From Meandrina meandrites (taxonomy: Eukaryota; Cnidaria; Anthozoa; Scleractinia; Meandrinidae), in NCBI GenBank assembly GCA_963693305.1, contig OY855903.1, positions 49,549,150 through 49,613,149 of the forward strand: 64,000 nt of DNA, written 5' to 3'. Of this stretch, positions 11,829 to 22,385 are shown piece after piece; within the stretch, counting starts at the first letter, position 1, and each line of letters begins with the position of its first letter. The notes below the pieces were generated by a model, which made no database searches, was not told where the DNA came from, and saw only the letters and a program-made list of their open reading frames with translations. A program made the translations under genes and the position numbers.

Positions 11829-12098
11829 GGTACAGTCGGTACAGTCGGTACGCTCGGTATAGTCGGTACAGTCGGTACAGTCGGTACGCTCGGTACAGTC
11901 GGTACAGTCGGTACAGTCGGTACAGTCGGTACGCTCGGTACAATCGGTACGCTCGGTACAGTCGGTACAATCGATACAATCGGTACAGTCGGTACAGTCG
12001 GTACAATCGGTGCAATCGGTACAGTCGGTACAGTCGGTACGCTCGGTACAGTCGGTACAGTCGGTACTGTCGGTACAGTCGGTACAGTCGGTACGCTC
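11829..12098. repeat. 9-bp minisatellite (GGTACAGTC)30
   Basis: Thirty consecutive nonamers, mostly GGTACAGTC with interspersed GGTACGCTC and GGTACAATC variants. Because the unit is a multiple of three, frames stay open across it on both strands (Gly-Thr-Val repeats on plus). I treat these as artefacts of the repeat, not genes. Confidence 0.95.
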
Positions 12099-12904
12099 GG
12101 TAACAACAATACATTCACTGTCACTAACAGAGTAGGAAAAACCAGCAAGTATTCGTACCACAGAAATGAGCATGACGACAGCAGGAGAGGTTTTACTAGC
12201 GACAAATAGGAAGGCAATTCTTATTTAAAAAAAATCTTCCATTGTTCTCGCGAGATGGCCAATCACAGAGCCGCTTTGGATCGGTGCAGTACCACTATTG
12301 TCCTTCTATGCTAGTATTTTGATCATAAGGTGTTAAACTGTAAATTCTGTATTGCAAACAAGAGCAGGAATAGGAAAACAGAGCTTTCATTATTGTCTTT
12401 TCATTGTTGTGTTAGTTTCTTGCAATAAAACTATTGCAAAGCTTTTCTTTGCTTCTGATTATAAATTCTGCCAATTAATATGAAACATTTCAAGACATAT
12501 TCAACAAATCTTAGTTCTTCTTTTCCGTTGAAACAAGAATATTCTCTCCTTTCTCATTTCATAACTTACAAGGTAAGGTGAACACCACGATGTGTAGAAA
12601 ACAAGCGGAATATTTTATTAACTTTTATAGGTATAACAATAGCAAACAGAAAATTAATTATGGCAAATGAAAACTGAGTCTTTTGAAAAAAATGCACTTT
12701 TTGACTTGGCAGAGCACACCTCTTTGAAAAATCTTGCTTTTGGGCAGCGGGGATTTGTAAACGTCGTTGTAAAAATGCCCGGTGGTTCCCCGGTCTCCCC
12801 CCCCCACCCCCCGCCGAGATGGCCGCTGATAAGTGCATAAATTGTATGTTTGGTCTGTTGTTGCAGGTGGGCTCGCAGTGGCCCCTTTGGAAGGTTGTGG
12901 ACGT

Positions 12905-13235
12905 GGTTAAGGTGGCCCGTCTTTTATAGTAGGGACAAACTTCGCCAAAGACTCTCGTAAAGCGAAGAAAATGAAGATCCTAGCGTTGATTGATAGCGAT
13001 CGGCGAGCAGATTGAATAATGGCCGCTGAACTCGCAGTCCCTAAAGTGTCGAATTGAGTTGCTGCAGAGTCGATTCGACGAAAAATCAGCAAGATGACCA
13101 AGAACGGTGTCCACATCGAGGTGTAAAGGCTGCGATTCTCTGGTTTGACTAGAGAGTGAGCAGATTGTGAAGAAAATTCGGCAGTAAACTTTGGTCTCGT
13201 GTTCGAACCCAGTCCCCTAGCTGGTAACAAAATAC
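12905..13235 (-). mobile_element. LTR fragment
   Basis: On the minus strand, TGTTACCAGCTAGGGGACTG and the following gttcgaacacgagacc match the putative LTR start of the Ty3/gypsy element at 5437 with one mismatch over about 40 bases. The remainder differs. It is probably a truncated or related LTR; no internal domains are adjacent. Confidence 0.4.
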
Positions 13236-13397
13236 AACCCATCAAATTTGACAGTAGGATATTTTTTCATGGGAAAACTTGTTTGCGGGAAGGTTACTGT
13301 GGGCGACGACTTGACATGGGCAAACGTGATGGGGGCGATGTTATGAATAGTTTGATGCTCACTGGCAAAATTTACAGGATCAACAAAGATATCTCAT

Positions 13398-14229
13398 CAG
13401 GGGCACCCAACAGACCGTTTCGGAGAATATCTGTTGGAAGACCTATAATCGCCTACGATTTTCGGATTAAAGAGTCTGACTCACCCACTTTGCATTGCGC
13501 GCCCTGTTGTTGTTTACGAGCCCGGAGGACCACAAAAACTATTGTAACATTGATGACGCTTCTTTCAAAAACAGCGATCGCTCGGATATAACAAACTGAA
13601 GAGAAGAGATAAGACTTGGTTCTAGCATTCACATCGCGATGGAAACAGATTTTACTTCTCGGTTGCTATCACTGGCTTTTTTGGGGGCCCCAAAAATGGC
13701 GGATTGACAAAGGTGAGAAATCTGTTTGTATCGCGATGTGAATGTTAGAAACAAGTCTTATCGCTTCTTATAGCTTCTCTTCAGTTTGTTATCTTCGAAC
13801 GATCGCTGTTTTTGAAAGAAGCGTTATCGTGAAACGATAGTTTTTGTGGGCCTCTGCGCTCGTAAACAACAACAGGCGCGCAATGCAAAGTGGGTGGGTC
13901 AGATTCTTTAAAGAGTGTTGAAAAACACGAGATTTCTTTAGCTCAAACTTTCGTGACATGGGGAAAGCAATGCCTGTTGTTTTCGGAGAGAGAAAAATGT
14001 CGTTTTGGGTACGAAAAAAAGGCCAGCTACGATTTTCGAGAAGGCAATAGCGGCTCGTAAATTAGGTTAAAGTATTTCGTTCCCTAAAATTTTCTGAAGT
14101 TTGCATGTCCAGCTAGCGTATCCGAAAAGATACACTTTCCTTAGGCTTTCAATTGCACAAAAAAGACACTAATAACGTAAAAACGGTGTCCCGACACCTA
14201 TAGTAAAATTTCCTCGTTGGGTGCCCCTG
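13398..14229. mobile_element. foldback DNA element with 7-bp target duplication
   Basis: The ends are CAGGGGCACCCAAC and its inverted repeat, flanked by ATCTCAT on both sides (13391-13397 and 14230-14236). Long internal arms pair: the tract tcacatcgcgatg...cgatcgctgtttttgaaagaagcg occurs in both orientations. No open frame covers it. CAGGG termini fit a hAT-type end, although hAT normally makes an 8-bp duplication. Confidence 0.75.
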
Positions 14230-14685
14230 ATCTCATCCTGATCTTGTCACCTTCAGTTGCTATTCGTTATTGATGCTTACTAGTCTGGTTCAACGACGTA
14301 TTTATAGATAAATGCAATTACCAGATTTGTTAAGATCTTGAATTTGCCATGAATTTTTAGTCATAGGATAATGACGATTTTCAGAAAAAGACAAAGAAGC
14401 TGCTAAGACGGGCACAAGAGAAATTGTCTTTGTTTTAATTTGCGGAAACTGATAAGAACTTCAGGAAAGAGAGTTGGAAAGTGCATTACAATATTAAAGC
14501 CTTAAAATATAAAATGAATATATATACATATTATTAACAAGATCTAAAGGCTAAAAGCTAATTTAAAAATAAAAATAGAAATAATATTTCGCAGGCTAGC
14601 TGGGAACGCATTCCAAAGTGTAGGTACAGATACACTGAAAGACCTGTCACCAAAAGCATTTTTCTTTTTTCCTGCTGGGTGCAAT

Positions 14686-14757
14686 TAGCCTGCGAACGCA
14701 GACGTATTTCCGGCTGTCGCTTGTCTCCGCCGGAAATACGTCTGCGTTCGCAGGCTA
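14686..14757. mobile_element. 72-bp perfect hairpin with 9-bp target duplication
   Basis: Twenty-nine-base arms starting TAGCCTGCGAACGCAGACG pair without mismatch around a 14-base loop. GGGTGCAAT directly flanks both sides (14677-14685 and 14758-14766). It is one of the smallest complete-looking foldback insertions in the window; a 9-bp duplication is typical of Mutator-like transposition. Confidence 0.85.
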
Positions 14758-14829
14758 GGGTGCAATAGAAGCGTGCCTGAATTTATAGAGCGCACTGAAT
14801 AGCGTGCGTGCTTTCTTTTTTTTTATTAA

Positions 14830-15192
14830 TTAAATCACTTGTATGAGCTGATGCATGCCATTGAGAGCCTTAAAAATTTCAAAGTAAAATTTTAAATAAA
14901 TTATATATCTAACTGGCAGCCAATGTAATTCTTGTAATACAGGCGTGAAATGATTATATTTGCGTCTCGAAGTTAGCAGCCTAGCCGCGGCTTTCTGCAC
15001 TCTCTGCAATTTAGCTATTTCACGGTCTGGTAATCCATAGAGAAGTCCACTACTATAATCAATTAAAATTTCTAATTGCGAACGAGTACAAACCGTTTCT
15101 AACTTATCTCTTGCTAGAAATTTAGTTGTTCGCTTAATATTGAGTAACCAGAAAAATACCGCACTACAAGACTTAAAAACGTGAGTCGACAT
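14830..15192 (-). pseudogene. non-LTR retrotransposon RT 3' end
   Basis: The minus-strand frame includes KLQRVQKAAARLLTSRRKYN and LQELHWLPVRYIIYLKF, the conserved tail after the reverse transcriptase of CR1/jockey/RTE-type LINEs in cnidarians. Only the extreme C-terminal portion is present and the upstream palm domain is absent, so it is a 5'-truncated relic. Confidence 0.65.
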
Positions 15193-15459
15193 TGAAAAAT
15201 ATAAAGTTGGATTGGCGTGTTTCTGAAAATCAAGACGGGCCTAAAATGCAAACTGGGAAATGACGCTTTTTTAACTTAAAGCTGAGATCTGCAAAACTAA
15301 TTAAAATTTGGTGACAGGTAAGTAATGGCCGAACATTTCACTGACAACTGTGATTCCTGCATCACCTTCCAGGTAATAAAAAAATATGTCAGTGCAAGAT
15401 TGCCAGACATAAAGTGAGTCATTTGGTATTGTCTAGGCAAGGCAATTGTGTATTTTTCA

Positions 15460-15470
15460 TTTATTTTATT
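15460..15470 (-). terminator. poly(A) signals of ligand gene A
   Basis: Two overlapping AATAAA hexamers on the minus strand about 105 bases after the stop. The same pair is preserved in unit B (22273-22283). Confidence 0.55.
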
Positions 15471-15573
15471 GACTATGATCATTACCTCTTGAAATACACG
15501 GAAATAGTAAAGCATTATTAGCCAAGAAAATTACACAGGTGCAAGACCACATCTCATCTACACAAACGTAAGT

Positions 15574-17388
15574 TCAACGGCATCCACACCCTTCTACGAC
15601 CATGTCTTCCCACACCCTACTCTGGAGAACGCTGTTGTCATCAAAGTACAGTATTGTTGTGGGTTGCAGAGTTGTTGGCACACAACAGGCAGCTGGCACT
15701 GAATTGCTGTCGATGGTATGAGCGAGGGTCTGAATAGTGGCATGGTTTGTGGAATTCAAGCCAGCATAGAGTGGAAATGGACATTCGCCCTTGCACTGGT
15801 ATGCATTATAACTGGCTGGCTGAACGACGAAATTACCACTGCCATAAATTTCACGAAAGTTGACAGTGAAAGAATGCCTTGCACAGTCAGGGGGGTTACT
15901 CGGCGTTGTCCTCACGGCGAGGTCTCCTATTGTACAAAACAAAATAAACAGTATTTATCCTTGTTTTAATAGTACTAGCTGCAGACTAACAGTGCAAGGT
16001 GGACAGGGAGGGAGACGATTTTACGAAGCTTAGGTTGGCATGAAGCCTAAAACACATTATCAGAGTCCCACTACAACCGCAAAGCGCAAGACATAAATAT
16101 CTGACGTTTTTCCCTTTTTTCGATTATTTTGCTTGTTTTTCTCGAGACAAACAGTGGTATGACCTTTGCACTCCTTTATAAGGCACTGAATCACGAACGG
16201 ACAAGTTGCCGGGACATGTCGCAGAGGCATTGGCCAAGGACAAAGTCACAACATGTATACAGACACGTGAAAATGCACTGGCACGTCCCGTCACGCGTGC
16301 TGATATTTTTATGGTCCATCACGTGTCGCTGCAACATGAGCCAGCAATTTTGTCCTTGATGGATCAGGAATCTGATTGAAGTAGCTTTTATAGTAAAACT
16401 GAATACTGATGTATAAATTAATAAAGAGTTAAATATACTTTTCGTTATACCCGATGGAAATCAAAGCCAAAAGCCTGTAGAAGTGCGTCTCTGCATGGAT
16501 AAATAGATAAATATCTTTGGCCAGTTTAAGGCAAGATAAAAGCAAACAGTGGCGATATCTTAGTTGTAAGCTACGGCCTTAGATGCCTTAATGTTGTTCA
16601 CCTTTATGCAACCGTTGCCCCTACCCGCAACGTCGCTATTTGCACCGAATGAATTCTACCAGTGTCACCCTCCAAGGGGAGAACTTGTTTTTTATTTCTT
16701 TCCAAGCGTTAAAATTTCTCGCTCGTATTCTAATCGGAAACTTCGGCAAATTCCTCGTGTGTTGTGAAGCTGTTGCGCCATTGTTCAAACATGACCATAT
16801 AGGGTCATTTTACGCTGATATAACAAAGCCGATTGTTGTCAATGTCACTTTGACACGATAGTATTTAAAAAAAATTAAACCAAAGATTAAAATCTGGCAC
16901 CTTCAAAAATAACTAAATTTCAATTACGTTTAAAAATATAGATCTAAAAAATATAGATCACCGCCCTTAAAATTTCGACGTGGAACTGAAACATGATGTC
17001 CTTAGAAAAATTCCTTTCTAGTGTTGGCACTTTAATAAGTGCACCCATGCCAAAGTTATTGCCTGTGCCAGTGCAAATCATCTATTTCTAATATTACCGC
17101 TTGTGTATTGTGCCTTGATACGAAAAACTTCACTTTGAAGAGCGTGAAAACCTCGGCTCGATGCTGTTTACCTTTTTCCTTGGATTCACGATCTTGTTTA
17201 TTTTGTGCCTCGCGTACTTTTTCCTTTGCTTCCTCGCTCAGTTTTGGGAGCTTTTTCAAGCCCAACATTTTCAGGAATTGCTTTCCCAGTGCTTTATTCA
17301 TTTCCCGCCGATTTTCAGGCGACTCATCCTTTACTGCCAGGCAGATCGTGGCTCCAAATAACAAACACCATAGCGGAGCGGTAAACAT
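15574..17388 (-). CDS. BMP-like TGF-beta ligand with minimal propeptide, copy A
   Basis: Two coding exons, 17388-17172 and 15926-15574, join in phase 1 at a GTAAAC donor and a tacaatag acceptor, giving 189 residues. Exon 1 gives a signal peptide (MFTAPLWCLLFGATICLA) and about 54 further residues, including a helix KALGKQFLKMLGLKKLPKLS that resembles the first helix and latency lasso of BMP propeptides. Exon 2 is a full cystine-knot domain with all seven cysteines (DC, QCKGEC, ACCVP, GCGCR), NSTNHATIQTL and a BMP2/4-like C-terminus MVVEGCGCR. The propeptide arm domain (normally about 250 residues in total) and a canonical RXXR furin site are absent. The paired tryptophans of the BMP type I receptor face are replaced (EIYGSGNFVVQP). 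The family signals through Smads after secretion; activity of this form is inferred only. An acceptor at 17409 just upstream of the ATG implies a 5' non-coding exon. Confidence 0.8.
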
Positions 17389-17440
17389 GTTTGATGCGGT
17401 CGAACTTCCTGGAATGGGAAAAGCAAAAAAAGTTAATGAA

Positions 17441-17690
17441 TGAATAAGCGAGGGAACGAAAGAAGGAAAGAACAAAAGGAAGGCGAAGGAAGGAATGGCG
17501 AACGAACGAGCAAACGAAAGAACGAGCGAGCGAGCGAGCAAGCGAGCAAGCGAGCAAGCGAGCAAGCGAGCGAGCGAGCGAGCGAGCGAACGAACGAACG
17601 AACGAACGAACGAACGAACGAACGAACAAACGAACGAGTGAACGAACGAACGAACGATCGAACGAACGAAAGAATGAGTGAGTGGACGTT
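17441..17690. repeat. CGAA/CGAG tetranucleotide array, unit A
   Basis: Uninterrupted (cgaa)n and (cgag/caag)n tracts lie just upstream (minus strand) of the acceptor of ligand exon 1. Long frames that cross it are artefacts of the repeat. The equivalent array in unit B has expanded differently. Confidence 0.9.
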
Positions 17691-18229
17691 TGACGTTTGT
17701 TTCTTTAATAACAGAGAACATTAATGTAACGTTTCATGAAAAAGTAAAAGAAAAAAAAAAAGAAAGTGAAAAAACCTCACGTTATTTACTTAGTAAGCTA
17801 AATAAAATGAAAGAGGCCAGTAAAGAAAGCTGCGGAAGAAAATATATTTATCTGTTAATAATTTTCTCTCTTGGAAGCCACCCCACCCCCTCACCAAAGG
17901 TCATACATGCGTCTGTGAAATTTAGCGCCTTTGCCGAGCCGTATTGCCTTAGGTTTTCAGCAAGAGAATACTTCATAATCTCTTGGTTTTCGGCATGTCT
18001 CTGTAAAACCTGGCAATTAACTACTGAAAGCTCGATTCGATGCATTTTCGCCAACACGTCCATATCAAAAGTTGCAAAAACCGCGGAAGGGTCTATTGAT
18101 TAAATTAATCAAATTAAAATGGCAGTGAATGGGAGGTTGTAAAATTGATGGGCATCGCTATACGTCAAAGGCAGTTTGTTTCCTTTGAGCGCTTCTTTAA
18201 AAAATTAAATTAAAAAAAAATCGTATCCT

Positions 18230-18365
18230 CAGGATGAAATGTTATTATGCATCACCCGTCACCAACAAGTGTTTTAAGCAGGTGTCGATCTCATTCATCA
18301 ATGACCCCATTATTTCTCGGAAGTCATGAGGTGATGCGTTGTCTTCAGGCATAAAAGGCAGACAA
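18230..18365 (-). promoter_or_regulatory. highly conserved upstream block of ligand gene A
   Basis: This block is almost identical to 24608-24740, more so than its surroundings. On the minus strand it holds a 21-codon open frame (18310-18245, MGSLMNEIDTCLK...) of identical length in unit B. It sits between the candidate 5' non-coding exon and coding exon 1. It may be an enhancer, an alternative first exon or an upstream ORF; the sequence does not decide. Confidence 0.35.
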
Positions 18366-19474
18366 TTTATGAACTGCTTTTAAAGAATACTAGTCAAAAA
18401 ACAAGTTGAAGAGATAAACAAGGTCAAAAAGTACAATGTACCTCTAAGACTGAAAAAGAAGTGCCAGTTTACTATCTATAGTTTCAATTTATAATCAAAG
18501 TTAATGTTACGGCTTTTGTCAAATTTACGCATCACCAACGTTTTAACGAGCGTATTACCTTTTTACTTTAAATAGTTTTAAGTCTAGGGTTTAATTTAAG
18601 GTGATTTATTTAGTAAATCAGCGAGTTAGAATAAAATATTAGCAAGTTATAAAGGTATTACGTGTAATCGAAATGTGAAACAAAAGGAATCATATAAAGG
18701 TAAATTTGAGAACTAGCACGGCGACTTGGATTTCGACTATTCTAAAAACTTGCGTACATTGTGGCAAAGTCATTCTGTGTGAAATAACATTTATGTATCC
18801 TACTCGTTCTTAATTAATCACGAAGGCCGTGCACTGAATAACAACAATGTAAATATAAACGGGTTATACCGCGAGACCTCACAATAAGGCTTCACATAAC
18901 AGAACACAACCGAATCCCAGGCAGCACACAACCACACGCTGATGGTAAGACATATCTAAAGATTACTGATTCTTACAACGAACACATTCAAGAAAACAAT
19001 TTTACCGACCAAAAAAAAAAAAAGAAAAAGAAAACAAATGAAAACAAAGAGTACCAGACATTTATAGGTGTTTCATTCAAGGGCATTTCTTAAATTAACA
19101 AGGAATTAACTAAAAAAGTTATCTTCAACATTGTCTGGATACAATAAGTTACAAAGAACACATCATAAACTGAACAAGAATGAATTCCCTTGAGCCAAAT
19201 ATAATTAACAAACACGGCAAGGGTCGGTACACTTTTAGCCATAAAGGATTGCCACATTTCTAAGAATATTTTCTGCGTGAATCAACAAAGAATATGAAGT
19301 GAACATTTCAAGTAAAAGTTTAACCCATAGCTATTTTGATGAATAACGTGCTTTTTCTTTAAGTTTGTTAAATATTTTAGCGAGAGGCGGACTTTTAAAA
19401 TTGCTAATAAAATGCTATTTAAATTCATAATCAAGGGGGAATAAGCTTAGAACAACTAGCCAAGAGATACTTAC

Positions 19475-19599
19475 GATTCCGGTCTTAGCTTCAAGGAAAC
19501 TGTTAGAACAGTGATGAACTTACCCTGTTTTAAATCGACTTAAGTCTTTAAGGAATAAATATTTCATAGCTTGCAGTAATTCCCAATCGTATTTACTGC
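19475..19599 (-). other. candidate 5' non-coding exon of ligand gene A
   Basis: A 125-base block bounded on the minus strand by a pyrimidine-rich ccttttaag acceptor and a consensus GTAAGTATC donor. Both sites are kept in the copies at 20332-20455, 25872-25996 and, inverted, 29145-29273. All frames contain stops, so a 5'-UTR exon is the most likely reading. It lies about 2 kb upstream of coding exon 1. Confidence 0.4.
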
Positions 19600-20331
19600 C
19601 TTAAAAGGAAAAGAAGAACTAGTAAGTTCAGGAGTTCAAGAATCTACCCGCGTTTAAACAAACAAAAAAAAACCTAAAGGAAAATGAAATGCACAGAAAA
19701 GACATGTCACTTATGACCATGACTAATTGTTTTTTTTTTTCTTTTTTCAACTATTCCTGGAATGAAATAGATAGTCATTTTTATTACACAATGAATCTCT
19801 ACAGTACACCATCCAAAATGTCATGTTGAGTAGCGCGCTTACGCGGTCTTTAAATAGCTTTTATATAGGTTGAATTGTAGAGGCATGATTGAAAGCAATC
19901 GGAATTTAAATTTTGCGTAATTTTCACTAAATTTTAGTACGATGGGCGCGTTTAATATTGCAATTTGTGGATGTCGGCAAAGAACAGAGTCAAAACTGTA
20001 TGCATCATGAGGCAACAATAGATTTCAGGCAAGAGAGTATGAATATTCTCTTGATTTCAGGGTATAAAATCATTGCTTTCGGAAGGGGCAAAACAAGAAT
20101 TAAAACTTTAAGAATTTCCATCAAGTGGCTGCAGATAAAAGTTCTTCAGTATGTTGATTTGGCTAGGAAAGAAAAAGAAAAATCGGAAAATTCACGTAGT
20201 AATCTTAAAAGAGTTGGTGACCAAGAGGGTGTTTTTAACGAAAGGCTGAACTTTAAAATGTTAATAGGATAAATAATATGAATTCATAAACCAGAAACAG
20301 AGCTTAGAACTACTAATTAAGAAATACTCAC

Positions 20332-20455
20332 GAGTCCGGTCTTAGCTTCAAGGAATCTGTTAGAAGAGTGATGAATTCACCCTGTGTTAAAACGACTTAA
20401 GTCTTTAGCAATGAATTTTTCATAGCTAGCAGCAATTTTCGATCGTCTTTACTTC
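20332..20455 (-). other. second copy of the candidate 5' exon in unit A
   Basis: Same block as 19475-19599, with acceptor AAG and donor GTGAGT retained. Unit B has no counterpart of this extra copy. It could serve as an alternative leader exon. Confidence 0.35.
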
Positions 20456-21422
20456 CTTAAAAGGAGAGGAAGAGCTATTAAGTTCAAGAGTCCATCAATC
20501 CACCCGTTCAACCCGAGTCCGAAAACGCAAAGAAAATACGTAAAGGAAAAAAAAAACGCAAAGAAAAGACCTGCTTACTTAAGACCGTAATATAGAGGGG
20601 AATGGGTGGGAAGCCCGGCAAACATCAAAGCAAGGTCCACGGCCCTGCACATCTTTTGTTTTACGCTCATACATTTTGAATGCGTTTCGTAATTGAAATG
20701 TTTTCATTTGTTAGTTGCATGAACACACGTAATCGCCTATTGTATTTTGTCAAGTTTTGTGCACTGTCAGCCTCCAGAACAAAAGCCTATAACAAAGAAC
20801 TTTACCGGGCTTAAGAACCATTTCCCTTTATTAACTATGCTTGTGACTTATTGTTTCCTCTCTTCAATCGAGGAGATTTCGAACACATCCCGGTGTGAAA
20901 ACCTCTTCTTAGCGACGACGCTTTTTCAAAATACAAAACTTTATCCAGAAAGACTAATAGTGTCGTTTTAAGAACCACTTTTTCCATAATGGCAAAGACA
21001 GAAAAAAGAATCGAAAAATAGAAATAAAAATAAAACATTTACTATTCTATTTCTTCGTTTTCTAGTAGGCCGATTTTCTTGTTATTGATGAAACGGGTGA
21101 ATCGGTTAACTCTTAAGCTTCCACTTTACTCCTTCCCCATTTAAGCCAGTTAAGACGAACGAAAATTACAGGTTGCTAAAGCCTATTATCAATATGAAAT
21201 CAATTCGTCAAACATACATCAATTTTCTCGATAATAATAGCGGTTGCGACTCGTAAATACTGTTAGTTTTGGTTCTTGTTTCAGTTGAATAATGTTCATG
21301 AAGCTTGGATAAGAATAATATTCAAAGGTACTTGTATTTCTGGTGCGTGGCTTGAATAGCGTAAGGTCGAATTTTTGGTACAGTCTTTATAGGGACCTTA
21401 AGATCCGGGAAGCGACGGCTTT

Positions 21423-21887
21423 TACAGTCAAGCGCCTGGAACCGTAGCCACCCGACTTAGTCTAAGTTTTTGACATCTTTTTTGACAAGTTTTTGATTGG
21501 TTTGATGGCTTCCGGTTGCTCGAAGGTTCATACGAACGATCTGGGAAAAAAGTTCAGTTTCAACTGGTTTTACAAACCCAGAAGACTTGAAATTGAAAAT
21601 AAGGTCTCACAAAAATCTTTAAAGTGCATTTCCTGTACGAAAAGTTAAGTTTGACCAAATTTTGTCGACATAAAATTTATTTATCGCCAGTTGTTTGAAA
21701 CCCTTTCAAACTCGGACGTTTGAAGACGAATCATGCAACGGTTGATACCCCGCCTTCCATTTTCAAGACATCTGATTGGAAGTTTAAAGAAACCAGAAGC
21801 CATAAAACTTATCAAAGTAATCAGAAACTTGTCAAAAAGATGTCAAAAACATTGTCGAGTGGTTACGGTTCGACGCGCTTAACTGTA
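21423..21887. mobile_element. foldback MITE starting ACAGTCAAGCG
   Basis: The ends TACAGTCAAGCGCCTGGAAC and the inverse of gttcgacgcgcttaactgta pair, and inner blocks (gacatctttttTGACAAG, tttgaccaaattttgtcg, aagacttgaaattgaaa) also pair. A related, partly truncated copy is at 61222-61622. Confidence 0.75.
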
Positions 21888-22385
21888 GAACGCCATGGCC
21901 AGTAACCGACCTATGACGAGAATGCCAAACTTTCAGGGGGTTTATCTGCGCAAAAACTCCACGCGGGTTGTTGGAACAACACGAGAAATCAAGTTGATTT
22001 ACAGGCTTTTCGAGTGTTCTCTGTGACATCCTAGGTGAGTTTATTGTGCCGGTAAAACCCGTAGAATTTTGTTTTGTTGCTTTCATGAAAGAACTATGGA
22101 AAACATTAATTGCGCGTAGTGTTTGAGTTTGATCATAAAAATTGCGGAAAACTTCACGATAACTGAGGTCCCTTCACCACCTTCCAGGCAATCAAAACGT
22201 ATCAGAGCGAGATTGCCAAGCGTAAAGTGAGTCAGTTGGTGTTTTCTAGGCTAGACATTAGTCTTTATTTCATTTATTTTATTGACTTGATCATTATCTC
22301 TTGACTTTCAAGGAAATAACAGAGCATCATAAGCCAAGAAAATTACACAAGTGCAAGACCACAACTCATCTACACAAACGTAAGT

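Larger units (their letters stand above)
8428..12830. mobile_element. large inverted-repeat element without recognised transposase
   Basis: ATCAGCGGCCATC at 8428-8440 recurs inverted at 12818-12830. Inside both ends are G/C-run tracts, then CGGGCAT, then a shared inverted inner block (cgatccaaagcggctctgtg) at about 8770-8796 and 12254-12282. The nested order fits a single 4.4-kb DNA element. It contains a hairpin satellite, a 9-bp minisatellite and no coding sequence I recognise. Confidence 0.45.
15300..21420. repeat. tandem duplication unit A (BMP-like ligand locus)
   Basis: Sequence from the ligand 3' region through the upstream non-coding DNA corresponds block by block to unit B at 22150-27880: ligand exons, intron, tetranucleotide array, a conserved block near 18.3 kb, the 125-base exon-like block and distal tracts such as those at 21066 and 27537. 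Unit A has an additional copy of the 125-base block at 20332-20455. Confidence 0.85.

Noticed and set aside
11784..12217. Long open frames on both strands (Gly-Thr-Val, Cys-Thr-Asp, Tyr-Arg-Leu repeats)
   Set aside because: Produced by a 9-bp minisatellite whose unit is a multiple of three and lacks stops; there is no independent coding evidence.
17324..17724. Arg-Ser-Phe-Val repeat protein upstream of the ligand signal peptide
   Set aside because: Translation of a CGAA/CGAG array; the acceptor at 17409 shows that it is intronic. The same applies to 23740-24234.
17848..18063. 71-codon minus-strand frame in unit A (MDVLAKMHRIELSV...)
   Set aside because: The corresponding stretch is largely missing from unit B and no domain is recognised; a GTGAGG donor-like site alone is not enough.
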